In this document: piece after piece, positions 5,573 through 13,018 of the stretch | How the letters are laid out: the number at the start of each line of letters is the position of its first letter | How positions within the stretch are numbered: position 1 is the stretch's first letter | Source of the DNA: RZYP01 sp964386405 | GTDB taxonomy: Bacteria; Bacillota; Negativicutes; Acidaminococcales; Acidaminococcaceae | Direction: 5' to 3' | Length of the DNA: 14,473 nt | NCBI GenBank assembly: GCA_964386405.1 | Contig: CAYLRW010000042.1 | Coordinates: forward strand, 1-14,473 | The notes under the pieces: model-generated | The model's input: only the letters and a program-made list of their open reading frames with translations | Told to the model about the DNA's origin: nothing | Databases searched by the model: none | Made by a program: the position numbers and the translations under genes

Positions 5573-6799
5573 ATGAATACTGTATGTTTATGGACTAAAA
5601 ATTTTATAGCACTACTTCTTTCTAATGCCTTATTGTTTGCTGGATTTCATATTTTGCTGCCAACGCTGCCACTCTATGCAGCAGCCAACGGAGCAACTGG
5701 ATCGCAGATAGGAGTTATCACCGGGATCTTTGGTATATCAGCTATTTTTATACGTCTTTTCACAGATTATGGCGTCAGAGTTTTTGGCAAGAAAAATTGC
5801 TTATATATTGGACTGCTGATATCCTTTCTGTGTACGTTAGGTTATATCGTATTTAATTCTGTGGAGGGTCTTATTGTGACGAGGCTATTTCACGGTTTGG
5901 GATTTGGTCTTACCACTACTTTTTCGGCGGCAATTGCTGCTGATATTATTCCTACAGTCAGAAGAGGCGAAGGGATAGGCTATTTTGGCCTTGGCAGCAC
6001 GGTTGCTATGGCTTTGACTCCAGCTGCCGGTGTCTGGCTGATTGCCAGCTATGGTTTCAACACCATGTTTTTATTTTCAGCACTAGGCACGGGTTTTGCT
6101 TTGTTAGCAACTAAGATGTGCAAGATAAAGAGAGAAGTAATATTTGAGCAAAAAGAGACCTTGAAGATATCTTTAATAGATAAGCTTTTTGAAAAAGGAA
6201 CAGGGCTTCCGGCGTTTTTGACGGTGTTATTTGGTGTTAGCTATGGAAGCATCAATACCTATGTTGTAATGTTAGCCAAGGAAGCAAATATTGCCGATGC
6301 CGGGTACTTTTTTATGGTTGGAACACTATTTGTTTTTATGTCCAGACCGATTGGCGGCAGAGTTTTAGACTCTAAAGGTGCTGCCTGGGTTATTTTACCT
6401 GGTTCAGTTTTTTTATTATCTGGGCTCATTGTACTTGTTAATACGTCATCATTTCATATGCTGTTAGGCGCCGCGGTCTTATACGGCTTGGGTGGAGGCT
6501 TTTTACTTCCGGCACTTCTGACCTGGATGTTGAATACGGTCAAAAAGGAGCGCCAGAGTGCCGCCAGTGCAACTTTTTATAATATGTTGGACGTTGGAAC
6601 GAGCGCCGGAGCGGTTTTGCTGGGGAGCATAGCTGAAAAGACTGGCTTTATTCACATGTACAAATATTCTGCGGCAGCCATGTTATTGTTTTTAATAGTG
6701 TTCATTAGTCAAAGCTTATTGCGGAAAATAGGTAGTGGCAAGGTGCAAAAACAGGCAAAACAAGATAAAGAGTTGGATGAATTAAGCGATTTCTCATAA
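5573..6799 (+). CDS. MFS transporter, drug-efflux type (12 TM)
   Basis: A 408-aa inner-membrane protein with about 12 hydrophobic segments, the usual size for the major facilitator superfamily. The cytoplasmic loop 2-3 motif is recognisable near residues 64-74 (DYGVRVFGKKN; family form G-x-x-x-D-x-x-G-R-(K/R)). The TM4-TM5 region reads RLFHGLGFGLTTTF and GIGYFGLGSTVAMALTPAAG, the latter like the motif C of proton-antiport exporters. It is therefore probably a proton-driven exporter of a toxic or signalling small molecule; substrate unknown. The C-terminal tail is charged (KVQKQAKQDKELDEL). ATG 5573 has AAGGAG (5560-5565) 7 nt upstream; the TTG at 5549 does not. Two identical operators and a candidate promoter precede it, and a marR gene follows after a 79-bp gap, so induction by a MarR ligand is likely. 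Confidence 0.88.
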   Translation: MNTVCLWTKNFIALLLSNALLFAGFHILLPTLPLYAAANGATGSQIGVITGIFGISAIFIRLFTDYGVRVFGKKNCLYIGLLISFLCTLGYIVFNSVEGLIVTRLFHGLGFGLTTTFSAAIAADIIPTVRRGEGIGYFGLGSTVAMALTPAAGVWLIASYGFNTMFLFSALGTGFALLATKMCKIKREVIFEQKETLKISLIDKLFEKGTGLPAFLTVLFGVSYGSINTYVVMLAKEANIADAGYFFMVGTLFVFMSRPIGGRVLDSKGAAWVILPGSVFLLSGLIVLVNTSSFHMLLGAAVLYGLGGGFLLPALLTWMLNTVKKERQSAASATFYNMLDVGTSAGAVLLGSIAEKTGFIHMYKYSAAAMLLFLIVFISQSLLRKIGSGKVQKQAKQDKELDELSDFS

Positions 6800-6827
6800 A
6801 ATATATTTGCAAATTTGCTGCCGGTCA

Positions 6828-6856
6828 TTGTTTTCCTCTTTGTTGTTTGGTATAAA
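6828..6856 (+). promoter_or_regulatory. candidate promoter of the marR gene
   Basis: TTGTTT (6828-6833), 17-nt spacer, TATAAA (6851-6856). Transcription would start near 6863, giving a leader of only about 15 nt that begins at the ribosome site. No copy of the TTAACTAGTTAA operator is here; the 10-bp palindrome ATTTGCAAAT at 6805-6814 lies just upstream. Confidence 0.45.
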
Positions 6857-6878
6857 TTAAATAAAGGGGGCGGTTGCA

Positions 6879-7331
6879 ATTAAAGCTGATAGCAAGGCAA
6901 ATTATAATAATGAACATATAGAACTGTCTGATCGCGTAATACACCAGCTATATCAAACGACAAGAGCTATGACAAAGAGCTTGAATCAGTTGTTGGAAGT
7001 ATATGGCTTATTCAGTTCTGAATGGACGGTAATCAATAGCATAAAACTTCATGGTGAAATGACGCAAAGCGCATTAGCAGATTATTTGAACATTGAACCA
7101 GCGGCTATATCAAAAAGTTTGAGTAAGTTAGAAAAGAAAGGTTTTATTGAACGCAGGACCGGTGAGGATAAAAGAGAGAAGTATGTTTTTCTCTCTCAAA
7201 CAGCGTTACGGCAATATCCTGAATGGAGCAGAGCTATCGCTAAGCATCGTGAACAAACACTGACGGCATTGCCAGCGGAAGAACAAAAGAAATTAGCACT
7301 TCTGCTAGATAAAATTCGGGCGAAAGTTTGA
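6879..7331 (+). CDS. MarR-family transcriptional regulator, probable ATT start codon
   Basis: A winged-helix regulator that likely represses the upstream MFS gene. With an ATT start at 6879 the product is 150 aa, the usual MarR length: N-terminal dimer helix (EHIELSDRVIHQLYQTTRAM), helix-turn-helix around residues 62-88 (TQSALADYLNIEPAAISKS, then LEKKGF), and a wing with the family signature around 89-101 (IERRTGEDKREK, matching R-x-x-x-x-D-x-R). The first ATG in frame is 6969, which would cut off helix 1 and leave 120 aa. No in-frame ATG, GTG or TTG lies between the upstream stop (6858) and 6969, whereas AAAGGGGG (6863-6870) sits 8 nt before the ATT. ATT is a rare but genuine initiator (known from infC). 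A substitution in the assembly or a truncated protein are the alternatives. A terminator follows at 7389. Confidence 0.85.
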   Translation: MKADSKANYNNEHIELSDRVIHQLYQTTRAMTKSLNQLLEVYGLFSSEWTVINSIKLHGEMTQSALADYLNIEPAAISKSLSKLEKKGFIERRTGEDKREKYVFLSQTALRQYPEWSRAIAKHREQTLTALPAEEQKKLALLLDKIRAKV

Positions 7332-7388
7332 TAAAGCTGTTTTGTCAAAATATGTGATGAATAATAAATATTGTCAATCTTGCCTGTG

Positions 7389-7420
7389 ACAGCCATCCGT
7401 GCAGCGGATGGCTGTTTGCT
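7389..7420 (+). terminator. rho-independent terminator after marR
   Basis: A perfect 11-bp GC-rich stem (ACAGCCATCCG / CGGATGGCTGT) with a TGCAG loop. The T-tract is interrupted (TTGCTTTGG), so it is somewhat weaker than its neighbours. The rest of the 261-bp gap to 7592 shows only a weak promoter-like pair (TTGAAA 7536-7541, TTTAAA 7559-7564). Confidence 0.72.
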
Positions 7421-7592
7421 TTGGCAAAAAAGATGTATAAACGTGCAAGATAAATTTGCTTATTGCTGGACATGATAGCTGTTAAAGGTTATTATTTATT
7501 AAGAAAACAAGACAACTGAGCTTTTGATAAATGTTTTGAAATAAGAAAAATCACGATGTTTAAACGTAGCGTATATTCAAAGGAGACAAAAA

Positions 7593-7913
7593 ATGTTTTG
7601 GATGGATTATTTTATGCTGGCAGGCAGATTAGAACAAAAGCCTTTCATTAAAAGATATTTACTTGTATTTCTGTGCACAATAGCAGCTTATTACAGCTTT
7701 TCTATGGGAATTACCGTGTTAAGCTGGGCAGGCTTGATGGTAACAACTTTTTCTTCTATTTCTTTAGTCCTCAGACGTTGTCATGATGTAGGCTTTTCCG
7801 GCAAAGTAACTGCTCTTGTCATTCTTGTTTTTTCGCTGCCTATTATTAATATAATATTTGCTGTTTGGCTGGCAAGCTTAAAAAGTCAAAAAGGAAGCAA
7901 TATCTACGGATAA
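7593..7913 (+). CDS. DUF805 family small membrane protein
   Basis: A 106-aa inner-membrane protein with about three hydrophobic segments (YLLVFLCTIAAYYSF, TVLSWAGLMVTTFSS, VTALVILVFSLPIINIIFAV). The family signature is visible: L-R-R-C-H-D-V-G-F-S-G after the second segment (typical form R-x-H-D-x-x-x-S-G), and a C-terminal KGSNIYG (typical G-x-N-x-Y-G). DUF805 proteins have no established biochemical function. The usual N-terminal motif around the first helix is present in short form (FMLAGRLEQKPF). AAGGAGA (7580-7586) lies 6 nt before the ATG. It appears to be a single-gene unit, with terminators at 7389 and 7946 on both sides. Confidence 0.83.
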   Translation: MFWMDYFMLAGRLEQKPFIKRYLLVFLCTIAAYYSFSMGITVLSWAGLMVTTFSSISLVLRRCHDVGFSGKVTALVILVFSLPIINIIFAVWLASLKSQKGSNIYG

Positions 7914-7945
7914 GAAGTTTTTTAAATAGTTTTAGCAGAGCTGTA

Positions 7946-7974
7946 AGCCTGATTTATAATCAGGCTATTTTTTA
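7946..7974 (+). terminator. rho-independent terminator after the DUF805 gene
   Basis: A perfect 9-bp stem (AGCCTGATT / AATCAGGCT), a 3-nt loop and ATTTTTTA. Confidence 0.87.
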
Positions 7975-8008
7975 TAAAAAATATTATCGTAATTTTCAGA
8001 TAAAATTA

Positions 8009-8037
8009 TTGCTATTATTACTTTGACATAATACAAT
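8009..8037 (+). promoter_or_regulatory. candidate promoter of the second WG-repeat unit
   Basis: TTGCTA (8009-8014), 17-nt spacer, TACAAT (8032-8037). It overlaps the in-frame ATG at 8036, which argues that translation starts further down at 8093 or 8096. Confidence 0.5.
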
Positions 8038-8092
8038 GGAAAAAAGAACCTGTGATTTTCATTTGACGCATCAAATGCAGGGGGGCGGTAAG

Positions 8093-9553
8093 ATGATGAT
8101 TGGACGTAAGTTAGCAGGGATATTAGTCGCGGCTTCTGTTATTTTAGTGAGTGCCGTTGTTTTTGCTCAGGAAAGCGGTTTTAAATATGACGACATGGGT
8201 TATTATAGCGAAAATATTACTAAGGTGAAAATAAATGGCAAGTGGGGTTGTATCAGCAAAAATGGCGTGGAAATCATCCCGGCAATCTATGATGAAATTG
8301 GCGAATTTGGCTGGCTTGATAGCGCGAACATTGCAAAGATAAAGCGCGATGGCAAAATGGGTTATATCAACAGGGCTGGCAAAGAGATTGTTCCGCCGAA
8401 ATATGATCTAACAACTGATTTTATGGACGACCGTGGTAAAGTTATGGCTGACGGTAAATGGGGTTTCGTTGATCAAACCGGTAAGGAAATAGTGCCCTTA
8501 GTTTATGATGAAGCAAAGTTTTATAGCGGCGATTATGCCCAAGTAAAGAAAAATGGCAAATGGGGATTCGTTGATAAAAATGGCAAAGAAATTGGTAAGT
8601 TGATATATGATCAAATCTATTCCTGGGGCTTTGAAGAAGGCATAACAGCAGCGAAACGCAATGGCAAGTGGGGATTCATTAATCGGGAAGGATTGGAAGT
8701 TATTCCACCGAAGTATCAAGAAACTTCCCCGTGGTTGTTTGTTGGCGGGTTGGCGGCAGTATTACGAGATGATAGATGGGGATATATTGATAATAACGCT
8801 CAGGAGGTAATAAAACCGATTTATAAGGGAGCTGGCGAATTCATGGGTGAGCTGGCACCTGTAAAGTTGTTTACTAAGTGGAAATATATCGATAAGACTG
8901 GCAAAACAGTCTTGGCGGCTATTTACGATTCAGCCGATAATTTTTATGAAGGAGTAGCAGTAATTTCGGTTAATGGTAAATATGGGATGATTGATACGGA
9001 AGGCAAGGAAATTGTTCCCGCAAAATACGAAAAAGTTGACTATCCGTTTGAGCAGCTTATCCCTGTCAAACAAAACGGGAAATGGGGTTTCACTGATAAA
9101 AGCGGAGCAGAGGTAATTGCACCGGTCTACGAACAGATAAATTATTTGCGCGGTGGCCTAATTCCGGTAATGGTTGATGGCAAGTGGGGTTATATCGACA
9201 GCAATGGCAAAAAAATTACACCACTTAAATATGACAAAGTCTCAATTTGGGGATTAATGGATAATTTGACTGCTGTAAGAGAAAATGGCAAGTGGGGTTT
9301 TGTTAATAACGATGGCAAAGAAATTGTAAAACCAAACTATGATGAGGTTGGTTTGCTTTGGCATAATGAAAGAATGACGGTCAAACGCGACGGCAAATGG
9401 GGTTACATTGATCCAGCTGGTAAGGAAATTATTGCACCAAAATATGAGGAGGTACAGGAGTTTTCCTGGGATGGATTGGCCGGAGTAAAACTCAAAGGTC
9501 ATTGGGGTTACATCAGGCCTGATGGTACGGCAGAGCCATGGAGTTTGAAATAG
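8093..9553 (+). CDS. exported WG-repeat protein (long form, 13 repeats)
   Basis: A 486-aa protein. A signal peptide (MMIGRKLAGILVAASVILV, cleavage near VFA|QES) is followed by 13 WG-type units of about 36 aa that fill the rest. Ten carry the exact WG (GKWGFV, GKWGYI and so on) and three are degenerate (GKMGYI, TKWKYI, GKYGMI). The unit is roughly 'V..NGKWG(F/Y)(I/V)D..GKEI(V/I)P.KYDEV'. Nothing else is in the protein, so it is a pure repeat scaffold; WG proteins have no proven activity. Start: ATG 8093 or 8096, preceded by GGGGGGCGG (8080-8088); the ATG at 8036 lies inside the candidate promoter and would bury the signal peptide. The 25-bp gap to the adhesin-E-like gene and the terminator after it define a two-gene unit. 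Its units are more regular than those of the paralogue at 136-1116. Confidence 0.88.
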   Translation: MMIGRKLAGILVAASVILVSAVVFAQESGFKYDDMGYYSENITKVKINGKWGCISKNGVEIIPAIYDEIGEFGWLDSANIAKIKRDGKMGYINRAGKEIVPPKYDLTTDFMDDRGKVMADGKWGFVDQTGKEIVPLVYDEAKFYSGDYAQVKKNGKWGFVDKNGKEIGKLIYDQIYSWGFEEGITAAKRNGKWGFINREGLEVIPPKYQETSPWLFVGGLAAVLRDDRWGYIDNNAQEVIKPIYKGAGEFMGELAPVKLFTKWKYIDKTGKTVLAAIYDSADNFYEGVAVISVNGKYGMIDTEGKEIVPAKYEKVDYPFEQLIPVKQNGKWGFTDKSGAEVIAPVYEQINYLRGGLIPVMVDGKWGYIDSNGKKITPLKYDKVSIWGLMDNLTAVRENGKWGFVNNDGKEIVKPNYDEVGLLWHNERMTVKRDGKWGYIDPAGKEIIAPKYEEVQEFSWDGLAGVKLKGHWGYIRPDGTAEPWSLK

Positions 9554-9578
9554 TTGGGCGAGAAGGGTGGTATATATC

Positions 9579-9977
9579 ATGAAGAGAAAAAGAATTTTAG
9601 TATTTCTGATGCTTTTCTTGTTTATGTTTGCCAATACGGCGCTGGCGACTAATTGGGTGTATTATAACAACTTTAGCGATGGAAGAAGCTATATTGACGC
9701 AGATACCGTTTACAGAACTGGTAACACTGTGTACTTTTGGGAATTGGTCATGTATGACAGAGATTCAGGTCTATACTATTTGGCTGGTGATAGGTGTACA
9801 ATCAGGTATGAGGTTAAGTTGACTAATCCCAGAACTATGCGTGAGTTGGAATATCATGATTATGATTCAAATAACAAAGAGTTTTATTATGAGCCTACAC
9901 CTAGCAACTGGTGGAATGTCTACACCGGTGATTTCTTCGATGGGATGATCAATTTTGCTTTGAGGTACGCTAAGTGA
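9579..9977 (+). CDS. small exported protein resembling surface-adhesin E family
   Basis: A 132-aa protein with a signal peptide (KRKRILVFLMLFLFMFANTALA, cleavage ALA|TNW). The mature part starts TNWVYYNN and continues with YIDADTVYRTGNTVYFWEL, the same layout as the protein at 2410-2835 (WV, IDxDTV, G, FW, and a C-terminal NFAL). It is rich in Tyr and Trp (FYYEPTPSNWWNVYTGDFFDG), common in small secreted binding proteins. Family assignment (Adhesin_E-like) is by pattern and tentative. AAGGGTGG (9563-9570) lies 8 nt before ATG 9579. It is the second gene of a unit with the 13-repeat WG gene. Confidence 0.78.
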   Translation: MKRKRILVFLMLFLFMFANTALATNWVYYNNFSDGRSYIDADTVYRTGNTVYFWELVMYDRDSGLYYLAGDRCTIRYEVKLTNPRTMRELEYHDYDSNNKEFYYEPTPSNWWNVYTGDFFDGMINFALRYAK

Positions 9978-10000
9978 AGTGTGAATATTAGTCTGGTGAC

Positions 10001-10032
10001 AGGGACTGCGTTTTATATGCAGTCCCTTTTTG
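10001..10032 (+). terminator. rho-independent terminator
   Basis: A 9-bp perfect stem (AGGGACTGC / GCAGTCCCT), a 9-nt loop and TTTTTGCTT. It ends the second WG-repeat unit. Confidence 0.83.
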
Positions 10033-10033
10033 C

Positions 10034-10061
10034 TTGAACAAAGCCGCTGTGGTGCTATAAT
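10034..10061 (+). promoter_or_regulatory. promoter of the HPP-family gene
   Basis: TTGAAC (10034-10039), 16-nt spacer, perfect TATAAT (10056-10061). The predicted start near 10068 is 3 nt before the ATG at 10071. Confidence 0.58.
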
Positions 10062-10070
10062 AAAATGTAA

Positions 10071-10625
10071 ATGGTACTTTTAATTAGTGATTGGATGGCA
10101 GTGGGGGCATTAAACTTGAACGTGCAGAATAAAGATGGGCATAAAGCTCTCTATCGAAAACTGAATTATTTGCGGATTGCAGGAGTATCTCTGGGTTGTT
10201 TTGTCGGCATGTCCGTTATAGGTTATTTATCAATATTATCAGGCAGTGAGCTAATTATACCTTCATTCGCTGCAAGTTGTGCGATTGGCATGACTATTCC
10301 TGATAGTGCTTTTGCCCAACCGCGCAATGTAATCGGCGGTCATTTGTTTTCGGGGCTTACAGGGCTTTTATGCAGTTTATTTTTTGGCACATCCTGGTGG
10401 TCGTTGGCCATTGCAGTAGGGTTAGCAACCGGTATTATGATGGTTACCAGAACATTGCATCCACCTGCCGCTTCTGACCCGATATTATTTATGATGCAAG
10501 GCATTATACATCCATATATTTTTTTAACTGTCTTGCTGATTGGCTCAATTGTATTGGTGACATTTTTTGATTTTTATCACAGAGGTGTTACGCATAGAAA
10601 ATACCCGAAAAAAAGCTACAATTAA
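10071..10625 (+). CDS. HPP family integral membrane protein
   Basis: A protein of up to 184 aa with about four membrane helices and the hallmarks of the HPP family: PSFAASCAIGMTIPDSAFAQ followed by PRNVIGGHLFSGLTGLL, and the name-giving motif in TRTLHPPAASDPILF. HPP proteins are inner-membrane proteins; a cyanobacterial member has been linked to nitrite transport, but no substrate is safe to assign here. The start is uncertain. ATG 10071 has no ribosome site and lies 3 nt from the predicted transcription start, so it would be leaderless. A TTG at 10116 has GGGGG (10103-10107) 8 nt upstream and gives a 169-aa protein whose first helix (LRIAGVSLGCFVGMSVIGYL) is near the N-terminus, as is common in the family. 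It appears monocistronic. Confidence 0.85.
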   Translation: MVLLISDWMAVGALNLNVQNKDGHKALYRKLNYLRIAGVSLGCFVGMSVIGYLSILSGSELIIPSFAASCAIGMTIPDSAFAQPRNVIGGHLFSGLTGLLCSLFFGTSWWSLAIAVGLATGIMMVTRTLHPPAASDPILFMMQGIIHPYIFLTVLLIGSIVLVTFFDFYHRGVTHRKYPKKSYN

Positions 10626-10694
10626 ATTTTGCTTTGTTTTTGGTAAAAGTATTTTTTCAGAGATGTACTGTCCAATATCTGAATTAGAACAGCG

Positions 10695-10723
10695 TTGACA
10701 CTTTTGTGAGAGGGTGTTAATAT
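10695..10723 (+). promoter_or_regulatory. candidate promoter of the riboswitch/TonB receptor unit
   Basis: Perfect TTGACA (10695-10700), 17-nt spacer, TAATAT (10718-10723). Transcription would start about 20 nt before the riboswitch. Confidence 0.52.
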
Positions 10724-10748
10724 TAACAGGTAAACTTAATATGTAAGT

Positions 10749-10900
10749 AGTCAGGTGCAAAAACGCTTAAAAGAGAAATCGGTTGAAAGCCGATGCGGTC
10801 CCGCCGCTGTAAAGAGGAGCGAGCTTCAAACTGCCACTGAGTTTTTAGACTTGGGAAGGCGAAGCAAGCGATGATTCTAAGCCAGAATAACTGCCTGATT
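10749..10900 (+). ncRNA. cobalamin riboswitch 1 (upstream of TonB-dependent receptor)
   Basis: Conserved blocks of the cobalamin aptamer occur in order: CAGGTGC, CTTAAAAGAGAAATCGG, TTGAAAGCCGA, GGTCCCGCCGCTGTAA, GAGCGA, TGCCACTGA, TTGGGAAGGCGAAGCAAGC, and a B12-box-like GCCAGAATAACTGCCTG. The ends pair as stem P1 (AGTCAGG 10749-10755 with CCTGATT 10894-10900, one G-T). The 437-bp gap 10626-11062 is filled by the promoter, this aptamer and a terminator. When a cobalamin binds, receptor expression should fall. Confidence 0.93.
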
Positions 10901-10971
10901 ATGTTTTACGCTTAACCTGCGAGAGATGGGAAAGTGAAGCAAGTGCCTTAGAGGCCTATTTGTGCTTTGAT

Positions 10972-11003
10972 AACCTTTCTGATTCTGTCAGGAAGGTTTT
11001 TTG
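10972..11003 (+). terminator. terminator in the expression platform of riboswitch 1
   Basis: An 11-bp stem (AACCTTTCTGA / TCAGGAAGGTT, one G-T pair), a TTCTG loop and a T-run (TTTTTTG including the end of the stem). It lies between aptamer and receptor gene with no open frame before it, so it is likely the ligand-controlled terminator. Confidence 0.8.
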
Positions 11004-11062
11004 TTTTTAAAAGTTATACATTATGTTAATGTACAAACTATTAATGGGATGAGGTTAAAGGG

Positions 11063-12979
11063 ATGAATTTGAGAAATTTAGTTGCTGGCATTGTTGCTAA
11101 TGGCATTTTTTTCACCGGCATGGGAACCGGATTTGCAGAGGATAGTCAATCACCGTCTTTTACCCTTGATCAATTGATTGTTACTGCCCAACGTTATGAA
11201 AAGAATGTTTTAGATGTGCCGGCATCGGCAGAAGTGATAACTCAGGAGCAGTTGAAAAATGTCGAAACTGCTAATCTCGAAGAAGCTTTAGCAGCTGTCA
11301 CAGGCGTTGCTGTTTTTGCTTCCAGTCCGGGTGGCAATGCCATCAATCCAGCCAGTAATTCAGAGATAGTTATGCGCGGTGTTTCAAGTGGTACCTTGGT
11401 TTTGGTGAATGGTGTGCCGCTCAACTTGAACAATCGTTATGACCTAAATGACATACCGGTCAGCGACGTGGAAAGAGTAGAGATCATTAAGACTGCCGGC
11501 TCTGTGCTTTATGGCAGTGAGGCTACCGGCGGCATCATAAACATAATTACCAAAAAAGAGCGCCAAAACTACATTAAGACCGGCTATGGCAATTTCGGTC
11601 AGCAGAAACAGGAAATAAGCTTGCAAGAAGGCAAGCTTGGCTTTGGCTATAGTTATGATAAATGGGGAAATGTGGACAGAACTTCTCTTTATGATGGCAG
11701 TAAATATAACAACACCAAAGGCTCGGAAAAGAATAATTTTTCCACTAATTATAGATTTAATGATAAGTTGAATTTGCTTTATACACATAATGAAGCTAAC
11801 TCTGCTACGCAATATAGACAATTTACCGCGACCAGCGATAAGGCGCTTAATGATAGAAAATATGAAACAAAGAAGGATTATCTGCAACTGCAATATGACG
11901 ACGATGCTGTTAAAGGGACGGTTTACTATAATGCAGGACAGATTGATTACACTAATTTTGATGTAACAAAATCAACCTTTGCCTATAATCTGGAAAAAAA
12001 CAGAACTTATGGTTTTGATGTGCAAAAAACTTGGATGGCTGGGGATGGCAAAGTTCTTTTTGGTGGCTCTTATCAACATGAATATTACCTGCCAAATGAT
12101 TACGCAGTTAATTTGAACGAGTATGAACGCAATAATTATGCTTTTTATGGTCAATATGAAAAACCTCTTGATGATAAAAATACGCTTATTGTTGGTGCAA
12201 GAGAAACTTGGACTGGCAGCAGCACGGGTGGCAAAAACTATAATAATCTCAGCGGTTCAGGACAGTTTGTACACAAACTTAATGAAAATGAGCGCCTGTA
12301 TGCCAGTGTCACAGAGTCTTTTAAAATGCCGACCTTCAAACAAATTTATGCACGTGATGATGGTAAATACGAAGGGAACCCTAACGTAAAACCTGAGACA
12401 GGCGTGCATTATGAAACAGGCTGGAAGAAAAACAGCGGTGATCATCAGTGGAAGGCTGCTTTGTTCCATTATGATATCAAAGATAATATTACATCACGGT
12501 ATGATAAAACATCTTCAAGTTATTATTATGACAATGAAGATTTCAAAAATACCGGTATTGAGCTTTCGTGTGCAATCGCCGATGGCAAGGAATGGAATTA
12601 CCAGTATGGAATTGTTTATCAAAATCCTCTTGTTAAGCCATATGATACCAAAAACGGTACGGCAGTTTCAGATGAATGGCTGCGTAAATACGGCCGTATT
12701 CAGCTTAATGGCGGCGTAACTTACTCCAAGGATAAGTGGCGGACAAGTTTGACTGCTACATATCTGGCTGAGCGCTATATGTTGTCGAGCAGCAGCAACG
12801 AAGCTACCAAACCTTATTTAGTGACTGACCTTTCAGTAAATTATAAAATGGATGCAAAGCAGGAACTTAACCTCTCGATTAACAATTTGTTAGATCGTGA
12901 GGACAATCTGGGCCACACTGGAACTTACTATTATTCAACGCCTATAAATTTTCTGCTTAGTTACAAATTAAGTTTTTAA
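11063..12979 (+). CDS. TonB-dependent outer-membrane receptor, probable corrinoid receptor (BtuB-like)
   Basis: A 638-aa protein. Signal peptide about residues 1-25 (cleavage GFA|EDS); TonB box DQLIVTA at 36-42; plug domain about 50-165 with typical pieces (EALAAVTGVAVF, IVMRGVSSGTLVLVNGVPL, VERVEIIKTAGSVLYG, GGIINIITKK); then a beta barrel with many Tyr and Asp/Asn-rich loops, late motif NLLDRED, and a terminal strand ending in Phe (NFLLSYKLSF), the signal for outer-membrane assembly. Length fits BtuB-type receptors (about 600-650 aa). Substrate: the cobalamin riboswitch upstream and the chelatase gene downstream point to cobalamin or another corrinoid; a metal-tetrapyrrole is possible. Its presence shows an outer membrane. 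GAGG (11051-11054) lies 8 nt before the ATG, and AAAGGG is next to it. No TonB, ExbB/D or BtuCDF genes are in the window. Confidence 0.92.
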   Translation: MNLRNLVAGIVANGIFFTGMGTGFAEDSQSPSFTLDQLIVTAQRYEKNVLDVPASAEVITQEQLKNVETANLEEALAAVTGVAVFASSPGGNAINPASNSEIVMRGVSSGTLVLVNGVPLNLNNRYDLNDIPVSDVERVEIIKTAGSVLYGSEATGGIINIITKKERQNYIKTGYGNFGQQKQEISLQEGKLGFGYSYDKWGNVDRTSLYDGSKYNNTKGSEKNNFSTNYRFNDKLNLLYTHNEANSATQYRQFTATSDKALNDRKYETKKDYLQLQYDDDAVKGTVYYNAGQIDYTNFDVTKSTFAYNLEKNRTYGFDVQKTWMAGDGKVLFGGSYQHEYYLPNDYAVNLNEYERNNYAFYGQYEKPLDDKNTLIVGARETWTGSSTGGKNYNNLSGSGQFVHKLNENERLYASVTESFKMPTFKQIYARDDGKYEGNPNVKPETGVHYETGWKKNSGDHQWKAALFHYDIKDNITSRYDKTSSSYYYDNEDFKNTGIELSCAIADGKEWNYQYGIVYQNPLVKPYDTKNGTAVSDEWLRKYGRIQLNGGVTYSKDKWRTSLTATYLAERYMLSSSSNEATKPYLVTDLSVNYKMDAKQELNLSINNLLDREDNLGHTGTYYYSTPINFLLSYKLSF

Positions 12980-13018
12980 CTTAAGCTTTATTTATCCTTA
13001 AAAACAAAATATGGATGG

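Noticed and set aside
8036..8092. Earlier ATG start for the long WG-repeat gene
   Set aside because: It sits in a candidate -10 element and would place 19 extra residues before a standard signal peptide; 8093/8096 has a strong ribosome site.
8200..9540. Regular repeats as a CRISPR-like array
   Set aside because: The repeats are about 110 bp, in frame, and encode WG protein units; there are no short identical repeats with unique spacers.
12411..12719. 102-codon + strand open frame inside the receptor gene
   Set aside because: Out of frame with a clear TonB receptor and without family features; a shadow frame.
12973..13005. Inverted repeat GTTTTTAA / TTAAAAAC after the receptor gene
   Set aside because: It is only 8 AT-rich pairs with a long loop and no T-run after it, too weak to call a terminator.
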